Part shown: piece by piece, positions 21,824 to 32,494 of the stretch
Numbering within the stretch: position 1 is the stretch's first letter
Layout: each line of letters opens with the position of its first letter
From: Ganoderma boninense
Taxonomy: Eukaryota > Basidiomycota > Agaricomycetes > Polyporales > Polyporaceae
Direction: 5' to 3'
DNA: 40,936 nt
Assembly (NCBI GenBank): GCA_002900995.3
Contig: PJEW03000029.1
Coordinates: forward strand, 1 to 40,936
Translations under genes and position numbers: made by a program
Notes under the pieces: generated by a model
What the model was told of the DNA's origin: nothing
Databases searched by the model: none
Seen by the model: only the letters and a program-made list of their open reading frames with translations

Positions 21824-22265
21824 TGTCACGGTTTTTCGTGCCACGCTTAGTCAGAGTCTGGCATCTTATCAGGACAAGTTATCTCTCAGTTCATCTTATC
21901 TTTTCCTTTATCTTATCTCCCTTTCCTTTATCTCATCTCTCCTTTTTATCTTATCTCTTTCCCTATCTTATCTGCTTCTTAGATCATTCTCTCACCTGTG
22001 ACAGGTCCGGGGACCTGCCCTGAACTGATGGTCTGTGCACCGTTCCCATGTAATATATAAAGGGCTGTGATGTGGGATCAAGAACCTCAGATTCTGTCTT
22101 CTGTTCTTCCCTCCCTTCCACTGTAGGCAGCCTAACAGCCCCTGCTCCTCTGCGCCTTCTAGTCTAGGCAATCTATCCTCTTCCCTTCTGTTGCCACCCC
22201 CTGTGTGCCCCATCAGTGAGCCCCTTTGTTTGTTTGTTTGGTGGTGCAGTCGATAGGCTGTGACA
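21824..22265 (+). repeat. Solo LTR, family S, copy 1 (+ strand)
   Basis: 442 bp, starting TGTCACGGTTTTTCG and ending GGCTGTGACA, with TTATC on both sides (21819-21823 and 22266-22270). A second copy in the opposite orientation lies at 38960-39395. It holds a dense run of TTATC/GATAA motifs (about 21870-21975) and a TATATAAAG box at 22054-22062. No internal region of this retrotransposon is in the window. Confidence 0.9.
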
Positions 22266-22270
22266 TTATC

Positions 22271-22799
22271 ATGAGTTGTCTCTTTGTTGACATTGTTTTC
22301 TTCTCCAGCACCAATCCAACGCCCACAATCTCTATGCACAATCCGTGACCCATTTATTTGTGTGTCCAGATTTACTTTGATCCTGTTGAGGTCATTCCAA
22401 TCACAGTCTCTGGTAAGTCGTTCTCATTTTAACTTCTCAACATCCCCTCTCTCCATGTCATTCAACATTGCTCCGCATTGAAGCCTCAAGCCATTCTCTA
22501 CCTATATCGAATCCTTTGTGGGCCCATACCACTTCCAACGTCCCCCCCATCTGCACCCAATGTCCCACTTGCTGATCTTCCCAATGCCATTCACGCCAAT
22601 CCTCCCAATGCTACTCTCACTGTCCCTCCCACCCTCCTTTGCCATCGTGTGCTAAGCCTCATGCTCCAAGCCTCTTGCCTTCAATCACCACTGCTCCATG
22701 CATCCCTACCTTGAACCTCTCTACATGCTACTTCATCGTGGTGTCCTCTGGACTGTGATGTCTACCCTTCGTCTGTGTCCCCCCTCCTTCTCACCTTAT
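22271..22799. other. Unassigned stretch between solo LTR and ubiquitin pseudogene
   Basis: Pyrimidine-rich on the + strand, no convincing gene. A short coding-like run (IYFDPVEVIPITVSG) at about 22371-22415 is followed by GTAAGT and could be a relic exon. Nothing else is supported. Confidence 0.4.
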
Positions 22800-23330
22800 T
22801 ATCTGGACCCTCATCACAACCAGCAAAGCCTCCCCCCTCAAAGTTGAGTCCTCCAACGTTGTTAATGCCAAGGTGAAGATTCAGAACACCCGTTTAGCAG
22901 CACCTTATCTTCGGAAGAAAGTAGCTTGAAGACAGTTGTACCCTCTCTGACTACAACATTTCGGACGGAGTTGCCATACTATCTCCAACTGCCATCTACC
23001 CTCATCCATCTACGTCCACATCCACAACTTCCATGTAGGTTGTACCTGGTCGATTGCCTTGCTTGCTTACTTATTTATCACCTACAGGATGCAGATCTTC
23101 ATTAAGACTCTCACTGGCAAGACCATCACCCTCCAGGTTGAGACCTCCAACACCTTTGATCATGCCAAGATGAAGATCTAGGATGTCTAACTTTGCTGGC
23201 AAGCGACTCAAGGACGACTGTGCTCTTTTGGACTACAATGTTCAGGAGCAGACCTTGCCCCTCATCCTTCGTCTCTGCAATGGCATGCAGATCTTCGTCA
23301 AGATCATCCCCCTTGAGCCTGAGTCTTTGG
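22800..23330 (+). pseudogene. Polyubiquitin pseudogene (three decayed units)
   Basis: Ubiquitin tags proteins for degradation and is made as head-to-tail 76-residue repeats. Unit 1 (about 22810-22975) is recognisable as LKVESSNVVNAKVKIQN and then LSDYNI after frame changes. Unit 2 begins at ATG 23089 ([18 protein letters not shown]), loses about 32 bp in its middle so the frame breaks, and recovers as [20 protein letters not shown]...LRLCNG. Unit 3 starts at ATG 23285 (MQIFVK) and soon fades. Units 1 and 2 are separated by about 110 bp that end in CTACAG and begin near GTAGGT, probably a relic intron, which argues for DNA duplication rather than retroposition. Several stops; not functional. 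Confidence 0.85.
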
Positions 23331-23690
23331 ACGCCACCCCTGCCTATCTCTGCTTTCCAACATCCTGCTTTTGGCCACACAGTGTCTTGCTCCCCAGCAT
23401 TGAGATAAAGACCCTAAGTGCTTGTGCTGCACCTACTCTCCACTCTAGTTCTTGTATACCTCGTCAACCCTCCCCCTTGCTGTTTGCCCTCCTCCTTGCT
23501 GTCTGTCATCATTGTACATATATGTTTGGGTGCTAGTCTCTTTGTGTCCTTAGTTAGATGTATTATTGTTACTTGGAATGATCAGACAAAATGGTCTCTG
23601 CAACGCTCTGATAAGCCCACGGAGATGACCGTAATTGACTTATAAGAGTGATCAAGTTGAATTGTGAGGTGCAGATAATCAGCTCATAAG
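23331..23690. other. Gene-free stretch before the putative gypsy LTR
   Basis: No supported gene. Up to about 23540 an open frame continues from the ubiquitin pseudogene but resembles nothing. Confidence 0.4.
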
Positions 23691-24180
23691 TGTTGACTAT
23701 GCCACATACAAACATAATATAGGCCAACTATAATACCATAGGCCGCCACCAATAAGAGAACAATAAGCAATTAATAAGAAGTCAAGGCCACACTTATATT
23801 CTGCTTATACCCAGCGCTCGCTTGGCTTATGACGCACTCATCGGACCGTTTGCTGTGCTTATAGCCCTCATATAAACCATCATCCCACCTCATAACTGTG
23901 CCGTGCTCTTCTTCCCCATTTTTGCCCTCATAAGTGCCTATAAGCGAGTTTCATTTTTTCCAACATGTCAAGCCCTGCTTTACTCTCGTTGCACAAGTGC
24001 TCATCGACACCCTTGCTCATCTCGTAAGCCCCCTCCCTGATCATACTCAACAGCCAGTTATAACATTAGGTCAAAACTTCTACATGAGCACTGGTGTACT
24101 CCACACACATTCTTTCCTTCTCATACAGTACACACTTAGATCTTCTGTGTTGGCCTAGCGTAGTGCACACTCTAGTCACA
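23691..24180 (+). repeat. Putative 5' LTR of the Ty3/gypsy element
   Basis: Tentative. Begins TGTTGACTA and ends TAGTCACA (short inverted ends, TG...CA), contains a TATA-like CATATAAACC at about 23869 and many CTTAT/ATAAG motifs, and lies just upstream of a leader that joins the gypsy coding region once hAT-2 is removed. No second copy is present at the 3' side of the element, so the boundaries are unproven. Confidence 0.35.
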
Positions 24181-24336
24181 CCATCAGATGTGGTCTCAGC
24201 GCAACCTGAGGCTTGCCACTCTCAGTGGTACAGTACACAAAAAGCTCCTAACACGAGACCCCAGTACTGACAGAAGTGGTCTGCCTCACAGCATCAGAGG
24301 CTAGAGAAAGGTGGCAAAACAAAGCCAAGGCTGAAC
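24181..24336 (+). other. Probable gypsy leader, interrupted by hAT-2
   Basis: Non-coding. TGGTCTCAG at about 24192-24200 could be a primer-binding site but I cannot match it to a tRNA. The sequence continues beyond hAT-2 at 29118. Confidence 0.35.
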
Positions 24337-24752
24337 ACCCTTGGTAGTGCTCCAACTATTTAATATATTTACTGCATATAAACAGATATTTACATTTACT
24401 TATACTGTTTACTTTACTCAGAAGAGTATCTGGGAGTAAACAGTTCTATAAACAGTAACTAGATTCAACGCCAGTCGCAGCCTCTGGGCATCTTAGCTGG
24501 AGCCTAGAGGGGACTGGCCCGCATCAAATCTGAAACATGCAGTGTCTGACCATCAGACTACAAAGACTATTATAGATCACGTCAGGATTAGAGTAGCGAT
24601 AATAGTAGGAATAATATACGGTAGGAGTCGGGTGGAGATTTTAGTAGTATTCCAGACTGCCCGCCGTCTTGCTGCCCAACCCAAAAATTGCCATCCTTCA
24701 CGCCTCTTTATCACCCTGAAACTGGAACACCTTACAGCTATGCCTCACCACT

Positions 24753-25567
24753 ATGTCTACTGCTCCAGTGACAAAAGAATCTGTCATAAAGATTGTACAG
24801 GAGATTAAGCACCTGGGCGAGATGCTCCCAAAAGCCATTCCAGCTGCAAAGAAGACGGACAAGCTCTACCAAACTCTCACCATAGTCTCAGGGGAGTCCA
24901 CTTGGGCCACATTCAACAGGTGCATGGACATCTTGTATGGTGAGGACTGTCAGGATGCAAATGGCCACCTACAAAACATCCGCCAAGGCACATATGGGAT
25001 TGGTGTGCTCTGTACCTTCTTGACGGAGTTCATTGTCTTGTCTGAGAATGGTGCTTTGCCGTATGACCTTGTCAAGGTAAAGCTCGACAGGTTATTAAAG
25101 GAGCTTGTTTATCTTATCTCGATGTATGTCGCATTTGTTAACCTTTCAAGTTTGCATGATTCGACGCTGATGAACAATGTTAGGGTTAGCACGGCTTCTA
25201 ATGGCAACCTGGATCATCCTTTCACTGGGCGCACAAGTAACAATCCTACCTCGGAGCCTATTAAGTTAAAAATCAAGTGTCCTAGGTAAGTCCCCTGTAT
25301 TAATCTAAGGGGCTGACTTGACTTACATGTATACAACCTTTGCATAACACGATTAGCACTGTGATGACGGCTGCTGTCACAGCCCCTGGGCCGTCATCTG
25401 GAGAGAAGGTGTCTTGGGATGTTCAAGTTGCCGGAGGTGCAGACAGCACCTCTGATGCTCCAGGTGTGCCCCAGACAATGTGCATTCCTGCAGCTGTGGG
25501 AAAGGGTGTCGAAGCCACTGCTGGGCGGCCCGGGCCAGCCTCAAGCAAGAAGGAAAAAAAGAAATGA
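24753..25567 (+). CDS. hAT-2 accessory protein, unknown function (about 247 aa, one intron)
   Basis: Open from ATG 24753 (MSTAPVTKESVIKIVQEIKH) to a GTAAGT donor at 25286. The acceptor TTAG at 25356 rejoins the frame and the stop is TGA 25565-25567, after a lysine-rich end. The first 130 residues look alpha-helical with a hydrophobic stretch (IGVLCTFLTEFIVL); the last 70 are Gly/Pro/Ala-rich. It lies between the left TIR and the transposase, on the same strand, and is the only hAT-2 frame without a stop. I do not recognise it. It may be the N-terminal exon of the transposase rather than a separate protein. Confidence 0.55.
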
Positions 25568-25626
25568 GAGCTTCCACTAGATAAGTACATAAAACCAAAA
25601 GAGCGTAAGTCATCGTCGACTTATCA

Positions 25627-28600
25627 ATGTGCACAACAGTGACAAGATACTATTATGATCTGGATCAAGCAGCTCTGCTCGCCAAGGACAACGAGCCTAC
25701 TAACAAGTCATACCAACCACTGAAACGACCATGTGTAGGACCACCTTCACCAAGGCGCATCTATGGTGAAGATAGCGAGGAGCTGTTCAGTGGTTCCTCA
25801 TCTGATTCAGACACACCTGTACGTGCATATTATTACCAATGATAGCGCATTTATTTGACCTCAACCCGGGTACACGTAAAGCCTGACACCATCACAGATC
25901 CAGTCCAAGCTGGGAAAAAGAGGAAGGCAAGCATAGTCAGTGATGACTCAGATTCAAGCTTGAGAAAGGACCACACACCTCCAGGAAGCGATGGAGGCTC
26001 CAAGTCACCTAAGTCCTCAAAAAGGAGGTCTACAAGCGGAAAGTACAAATGTCCTAAGGTTATAATCAGTTCCTTCTTCTTCACCTGAACAGCACAGCAT
26101 TGATGCACTCTATACTGCATAGGGGTCACGGAAAAAGGTGAAGGGAAAAGGTATAGCTTCTGATGGCCTTGTCGTTTCCTCCAGCAAGGAATCCGATGGC
26201 AAAGGAGCTTTACGTGATGTCGAGGCATGGGAAGTGGCGAAAGGGGCAAAGTGAGGGCCTCGCAATGAGAGTGTGCATCACTGGCATGATCTAGTGCCAG
26301 TGCAGTCAAAGGAGGGCCCCAAGTGGGAGTTTAAGTGTTGCTACTGCTCGTTGTAAGTGACAAATCTTTTGCATATGTACTGAGACATACTACCATGTGC
26401 CCCTTGCTAGTGTTCGGCGTGTCAAACGCACTATCGATGATGCACAGCCTCAGTTTGAAGATGAGTCACCACAGCCTGTGCTCGGAAATCTGTCGATGCA
26501 TACTCAAGATAAACACCCAAATGTGATGAAGACCAGCACAGATCCTGTCGACGCACCTGAAGAAGGGAAAACCCATGTCGACTATGGGCACAATCTTAGC
26601 AGCGTGAGGCTGATAGAAGGGTGGGTTTGGGATGGAGTCCTGAACCCAGAGTTAGTTCCAAGTTCCAACACAGGCTGGGTTCCAAGGTGTTTTTGCTGCT
26701 TGGATTCTCGATGACAACTTACCATTTAGCCAAGGTGAATTGTGGTCGCTTGCAAACTTGTTCAAGTACCTCAAGGTCAAATTTGTGCTTCCTTCAGACA
26801 TGACAGTCTAGAACGTGCTCGCAAAGATATTTGCAGATCTGCATGGCAGAGTTGTGCATGAATTTGCAGTGAGTCGTGAGCCATGCAGTATGCCTAGCCA
26901 CTCACCGGGGAGATGTGCAGAACGTCAAGTTGAAAATTGTGTTCTCCAATGATACATGGACCAACTGACAGATGATCTTCACATTTGCAGCCACTCTTGC
27001 CAACTTCATTGATGACGATTGGAAACTGATTGAGCAGCTTGTTGACTTCTATCACCTTCAAGATGATGAACACAAGGGTTAGCAAGCAGCCAAAGTGTTT
27101 GTCCAGTCTACATCAGGGAGGGGGGCGCTCGACAAGATAAGTGCAGTTGATCTAGCAACCTGCAACTGTGCATCTGACACTTTGGCTTGTCTTTACTTCA
27201 TTAGCCTCACAATGAACAATGCCTCGATGAATGATGTCCTAGCACGCATGCTCAAACTGCTACTCCTAAAGCACTGCTGTATCCACTTCACTCCTGAAAA
27301 TGGCCAGATCTGCTGTCTCACCCACGTTGTGAATCTGATTGTTCAGAAGATTCTCCATGAGCTGTTTGAAGCAGATGACCCCACCCTGCATGACTACTAC
27401 GAGCTGTTTAATAAGCACTTACCAATCCACTATGATCCAGATGGCGACGAGAAGAACCAGCAACTCCATGCTGAGGGTAAGGAGGAACGGGCCAAGGTGA
27501 GGAAGACACAGATGGACGATAGTACAGATGATGATGGCGATGATGAGATTGAGGAGGAGGATGACATCGATGTCTTGTTGGAGGGCGCAAACTTGGAGGA
27601 GGATGTGGCTGGTGCAAGCGCTGTGAAGAAGGTTTGTGATGGCTTAAGGTTCAAACCTTGCCTCAAGAACTTCAAAGCTCATCGCAGTGCTGCTCGGTCC
27701 TCTGACAGCTCTACCTAATTGTAACCAAGATACTCTCCTCTCCCCAGTGTCATTCACTGTTTTGGAAGGCCACTGCTCAGGTCTATAACAAATCAACTCC
27801 TGAGGACCAGGGGCGACGCAAGCTTATCGTCATTCAGGACGTCTCGACCTGGTGGAATTATACTCATGCAATGATATGTTCAAGCTGTTCTTCTTCAAGA
27901 TGTGAGTGTTTCTTGGGATAATCTCTTCAGTACATTTAACTGGATTATGATTTCTAGGCTGTTGATCAATGGCTCCTCTGAAACAAGTCACTTACTGAGC
28001 TCTGACTCTCGCAGAGAGAGTGGAAGACACTTCAGCAACTTGGCAGCATGCTCGAGGTTAGCCGCCTCTATTTTTGTCCCCTACTCACCTTCATCTGCGC
28101 TATGGTAGGTTTTCACGAATGTAACCAAAGAGATGTCGTGCGGAGGGACACCCACTCTCCCTCTGGTCATCCCAATGTATCACTTCATGCAGCACGAGCT
28201 CAAGACTCGTATCGAGGATGACGAGCTGCTACCCAACCTTCGCAATGCAGCTGCAGCAGGGCTGGAGAAGCTGGAGGAGTACTACAAGTCTGCAAAGCAG
28301 TCGCAGTACACGGTGCTTGCAACCAGTGCGTACCTGTGATTCTCTGAGCGACCCTCGAGTGGTGAAGCTAACATTAGTTGGCATTATTCTAGTCCTTCAC
28401 CCCTCTCTTCATCTCGAGTGGTTTTGCAACCTAGGCTCCAACTTTGTGCTCCATGCTTGTGTGCTTTTTAAGCATGTGTATGCCAGGTATGCTGAGGATG
28501 CTGTATCCCTGGTACCCAAGCCAGCTCCCATAGTCATTAAGGCGAGTAACAGCTTCCTTGATGCTGTGTGCGCCATCAAGCCTCCAGAGGCGGCCTCCGG

Positions 28601-28998
28601 AGGTGTCGCACCAACGGCCGCATCACCATTAGTTCCGGAGCGTAGCGAGGGTGAGAAGTACTTCATGTTCGAGGGTGGACATGGAGAATATGGTGCTCTG
28701 CTAGACTGGTAGAAGATTAGTGTTCTTTACCTGCTTTGAATTATTATGTTACTCACCGTGGCATATGCTCCGTAGAGACACACTGGTGCATTCCCTGTCA
28801 TCACGTGCATGGCTCAGGATATTTTTGCCATCCCAGAAACAAGTGTGGTGGTTGAGCGTGTTTTCTCAAAGTCTCAGCACCTTTGCACGGATGCTCGGGC
28901 TTCATTCAAGGCAAAGACAATCACAGAGGCTATGTGCATGAAGCACTGGATTTGCGCTGGTCTCCTCAATATTGCCCAGCCTCGGAGGAAGCACTGAT
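25627..28998 (+). pseudogene. hAT-2 transposase pseudogene
   Basis: Multi-exon, distinct from hAT-1. Order: acidic/serine-rich N-terminus (25627-25820), basic segment (KKRKAS..., 25890-26060), BED-type finger (KWEFKCCYC at about 26310, with HTQDKH near 26500 across an intron 26352-26407), DNLPFSQGELWSLANLFKYL (about 26710), FTFAATLANFIDDDW (about 26980), SLTMNNASMNDVLAR (about 27205), CLTHVVNLIVQKIL (about 27320), an acidic spacer, TWWNYTHAM (about 27850), TPTLPLVIPMYHFMQ (about 28150) and the C-terminal hAT dimerisation motif FAIPETSVVVERVFS (about 28825-28870), ending KH-stop at 28996. In-frame stops (near 26244, 26809, 26968, 27078) and one donor site changed from GT to AT (near 27137) make it non-functional. 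Confidence 0.85.
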
Positions 28999-29171
28999 GC
29001 CTCGTTCCGATACTATATACCACATATATACTGTTTATATTTGTGTACAAATTGATTACTGTTTACTTTACAAAATTGTGTAAAAGTAAACTATATAGTT
29101 GGAGCGCTAACCCTTGGGCCCATGTCCCTTGGGCTAAGACACAGCAATAGGCCAAGGAGGCTGAGCAGACA

Positions 29172-30639
29172 GTGTCAGATCGTGCACCTGCTGTTTCTAT
29201 TCCTAGGATAGGAAGCGAGCTACCTCCACTCCCCTCACCGTGGCTTGCAGAGAAAGGTCACACACATTTTATCACACTACGGTCGAAGACCAACACTGGA
29301 AAAACTACTGAACAACAGTGGTTTGTTTGTGACCGCCAACCCTGCCCACACCACGACTTCACCTTTGACTGGACACCCGCCCAGTGGGCTCCATTCCAAC
29401 CCTTTATCCAGCCACACCCCAACCAACAACAGGCAATCTTAGCCTGACTCGCTCAGCCACCCCCGGCCCCCTCCACAAGGCAGCTGTTGCCACTGCACGG
29501 AGTTGCCCCAGCACCTGACCTCTAAGCCGTGCCCCTGGTCGTGTACCTAGTGGAAACACCACCCCCAGTTGATTAACAGGTTCCCCCGCTCTTGACAAAA
29601 CTATTGCACTTGTCACTGAATATTTTGGACAACGACAAGCCTTAAACCCCTCATCACCTATTGTGTTGACTTCTAAACTTCCAAAGGCAGAAGAGAAGCC
29701 CGAAGTAAAGAAGGAACCAAAGCTAAAAGCTACCAGTTCTAATGCCCCGCAATCATCATCCTCATCCAATCCTCCTCCTACACCCAATCTACCTCCCACA
29801 CCCACCATGACCACCCCTGCACCCACACCAATGTTCAACACCTCCAAGCTCCTTTCCCAAATCACCCTCTATGACTATGATAGGAAATCCCCCCAAGATA
29901 GCCTCCGCTTCATGTCTGCAGCCCAGATCTACTTCACCATCCTCACAGCAGTGGCTGTTGGCACACCAATAGAGGTGGTATAGATGACCATCCTTAGTAG
30001 GCTCACAGAAGGAGCAGCAGCCTGGGCTAGCCCCCACATTGTAACACTCGCCAGTGGAACTAGCCCTTGGGCAGACTATGACACGTTCAGCACAGCCTTC
30101 AAGGACCACTTCTATACAGCCGATGACAAGGAGGCTGCCATTGCGGAACTGGTCAAGCTTTGCAAGGCATACTGCAAGTTGGCACGGTCCAGAAGTACAT
30201 GGCACAGTTCAATGCAACTGCAGCACAGACTGGCTTCAGTGATGAGGATAAACACAAACACTACCACTCTGGCCTGCCTCCCAGGCTTAAAGATGTCCTC
30301 GCTACCAGTGCCCATGACATCTCTAACCTCACCATGATCCAGAAGGTGGTGCTGTCACTCGACCAGGCCCTCATCACTAGGGAGGAAAAACGGCCAAAAT
30401 TGTTTGGGTGGAAGAAGAAGGGGGAGAAGGTGGCTGCTACAGGGAAGAAGCCGTTCCCAGGAAACTGCTACATCTGTGGCCAGCCCGGACATCGCAAGTA
30501 TGACTGCCCGCGGTTGAAGAGCCAGCAAGCTGCTTCCTCGTCCACTACGACTACAGAAGTGGTGGCTCTTCAGGCCCAGCTCAAGGCGATGGAGGAAAAG
30601 CTTGTGGCTCTTACAACTGCTGAGAAGGAGGGTTTTTGA
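29172..30639 (+). pseudogene. gypsy Gag remnant with zinc knuckle
   Basis: Gag packages the element RNA. The N-terminal open part 29172-29447 (FDWTPAQWAPFQPF) is followed by stops. The capsid region from about 29820 (MFNTSKLLSQITLYDYDRKS...) has an in-frame TAG at 29981 and a frame change near 30170. From about 30180 to 30639 the frame is open through QKYMAQFNATAAQTG and LPPRLKDVL to a CCHC knuckle, CYICGQPGHRKYDC (about 30467-30508), and a short coiled-coil-like end. Confidence 0.88.
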
Positions 30640-30760
30640 TTAGAGCCGCACTGGACACTGCACGTGCTGGCTCTTGTGATAATAGTCAATTTTTTGTACT
30701 AAGTTTCACATTTGTATATGAAGTAAATCATAGTGGTCAACACTTTATATACCGGTACGG

Positions 30761-31342
30761 TTGATCAGCAAGCAGCAACATAAGAACATAGTAGCAATGG
30801 TAGATAGTGGAGCTACTACCAAGTTTTTACATAGACGGTTCGTAGAGAAGAACCAGGTTACGACGAGGAAGTTGGCAAGGCCAATTCCTTTGTACAACAT
30901 AGATGGTACTGAGAACCGTGATGGGACAATCATGGAGGTCACCGTGTTGGATATGGCGATTGGAGACCACCAGGAGAAGGTGGTGTTTGTGGTGACAGAC
31001 ATAGGAAAAGAGGATGTGATCATTGGCCTGGACTGGCTGCACGAGCACAACCCTGAAGTAGATTGGGAGTGTGGCTCTCTGCACCTATCGAGATGTCCAG
31101 AGGCATGTCTGGCTCATCGGAAGGCATCCAAACCTGTTGAGACCAAAGTGCGTGATATGGAGGTATGGCTTACAGCATGCAATGGTTCTCAGCGGGTGCG
31201 GAAGGCAAAGATGATAGGTAGGATATGCACGGCCATAATGGTCGAGGAGGAAGAGGAAGATAGGCCTCCACCACCGGGTTTTCTGCCGGAATGGGATGGC
31301 ACTGAGGAGTCTCTTCTCAACGCACTGGAAGATGGACGATGA
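30761..31342 (+). pseudogene. gypsy retroviral-type aspartic protease
   Basis: MVDSGATTKFLH carries the DSG active site (about 30800), followed by IPLYNIDGTEN, VVFVVTDIG and DVIIGLDWLHEHNPEVDW, the conserved C-terminal ILG-type motif of gypsy proteases. The domain is open for 193 codons and well preserved. It has no intact partner frames on either side. Confidence 0.88.
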
Positions 31343-31531
31343 CTTCGAGGTACCCCTAAGATCTTTGTGTTGGCAAGCCACACCTACTCTCAACAGCTTG
31401 CTGAACAAGAGTACCAGAAGAAGGAAGTCTGTCCTGTCAAGGAGATTGTACCTCCCTAGTACCATGAGTATCTGCATATGTTTTTGAAAGAGGCATCTGG
31501 ATGTCTACCTGAGCACGGACCCTATGACCTA

Positions 31532-31963
31532 AGGCTGAGCACAGATTCAGCTCACTTTGCAGATCGATTTGCAAAATCTAGAGCTGTATCTGCAGTGAGC
31601 TGCATCTGCAGATCTAGCTCATTGCAGCTCCAGATTGCTGCAGCTCTAGATTGAGGCAATAGGGAAAATCTAGGTGATCCGCAGATCGACAAAGTTGTAA
31701 ACTAGAGCCTTTAAACACCTTTATGCATTAGAATTTTACATGTTTAGCAGTATTTAGGCAAGAAAAGTAGTTAGACAACAAGGTATATGTCAGAAACATA
31801 TGATCTTTGCAAAAAAACCTGTGGATTATCTGTAATCTAGATCTGTTTAATCCAGATCCGCACTGATCCAAAGCCGTGGATCATGATCCGCACAGCTCCT
31901 TAAAAATGCCTCGATCTATGGATTCAGCTCTGGATCAGCCATGTATTGAGCCATGCTCAGCCT
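31532..31963. mobile_element. MITE, 432 bp, TA-flanked
   Basis: Starts AGGCTGAGCA and ends TGCTCAGCCT, perfect 10-bp inverted ends, with TA on each side (31530-31531 and 31964-31965). The TA duplication points to a Tc1/mariner-type transposase. The interior is AT-rich with repeated GATCTG/CAGATC-type motifs and no gene. It interrupts the gypsy RT region after GPYDL. Confidence 0.8.
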
Positions 31964-31992
31964 TACTACAACCACACTATAGAACTCGTACC

Positions 31993-32101
31993 TGTTAGGA
32001 ACAGACCAGCTATACCAGCTACGCCAAAAGGACGCAATGTCAAGCTTGGCTTGACACTTGGCTGGTACTATATATGTAGTTCATAATGCCTATTCATGAC
32101 A
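31993..32101. repeat. Mini solo LTR, copy 1 (109 bp)
   Basis: TGTTAGGAACAGA...TTCATGACA with GTACC on both sides (31988-31992 and 32102-32106). The core TGTCAAGCTTGGCTTGACA can form a hairpin, and TACCAGC ... GCTGGTA can pair outside it. Inserted in gypsy RT. Confidence 0.85.
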
Positions 32102-32494
32102 GTACCAGATGCTAGAATGTTTCAATCTAAGGTGTACCCCCTGTTGCCCAGTGAGCAGGTCAAGCTTGACAAGTTCTCTAGTGAGAACCTGGCCAAAGGT
32201 TATATTCAAGAGTCAAAGTCACCAATGTCATCCCTGTTCTTCTTTGTTAAGAAGAAAGATAGCAGCCTACCTCCTGTACAGGACTACCGGCGATTGAATG
32301 ACATCACCATTAAGAACCGATACCCACTGCCATTGGTGTCAGACTTGATGAATTGACTCAAGAGAGCCAAGTACTTTACAAAGCTTGACATCTATTAGGA
32401 GTACAACAATGTGTGGATTAAGACCAGTAATGAATAGAAAGCTGCCTTTGTTACTAATTGTGGACTGTTTGAACTGAACGTGATGTACTTCAGA

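Larger units (their letters stand above)
24345..29109 (+). mobile_element. hAT DNA transposon hAT-2, complete ends, decayed gene
   Basis: 4765 bp. The left end TAGTGCTCCAACTATTTAAT and the complement of the right end TAGCGCTCCAACTATATAGT match at 17 of 20 positions and fit the hAT YARNG rule. ACCCTTGG flanks both sides exactly (24337-24344 and 29110-29117). Subterminal TAAACAG/CTGTTTA motifs recur at both ends. It encodes an accessory reading frame and a transposase on the + strand. Confidence 0.95.
31343..32494 (+). pseudogene. gypsy RT, N-terminal part, broken by MITE and mini LTR
   Basis: YHEYLHMFLKEASGCLPEHGPYDL (about 31460-31531) is the usual start of the chromovirus RT region, with one stop just before it. 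After the two small insertions the frame resumes at 32102: [46 protein letters not shown] and [14 protein letters not shown] at 32354, a TAG at about 32397 and another stop near 32434 follow. KYFTKLDI retains the first catalytic Asp. Confidence 0.9.

Noticed and set aside
29118..31531. Gypsy element as an active copy
   Set aside because: Stops in Gag, RT and integrase, the YLSN change and several insertions exclude it.
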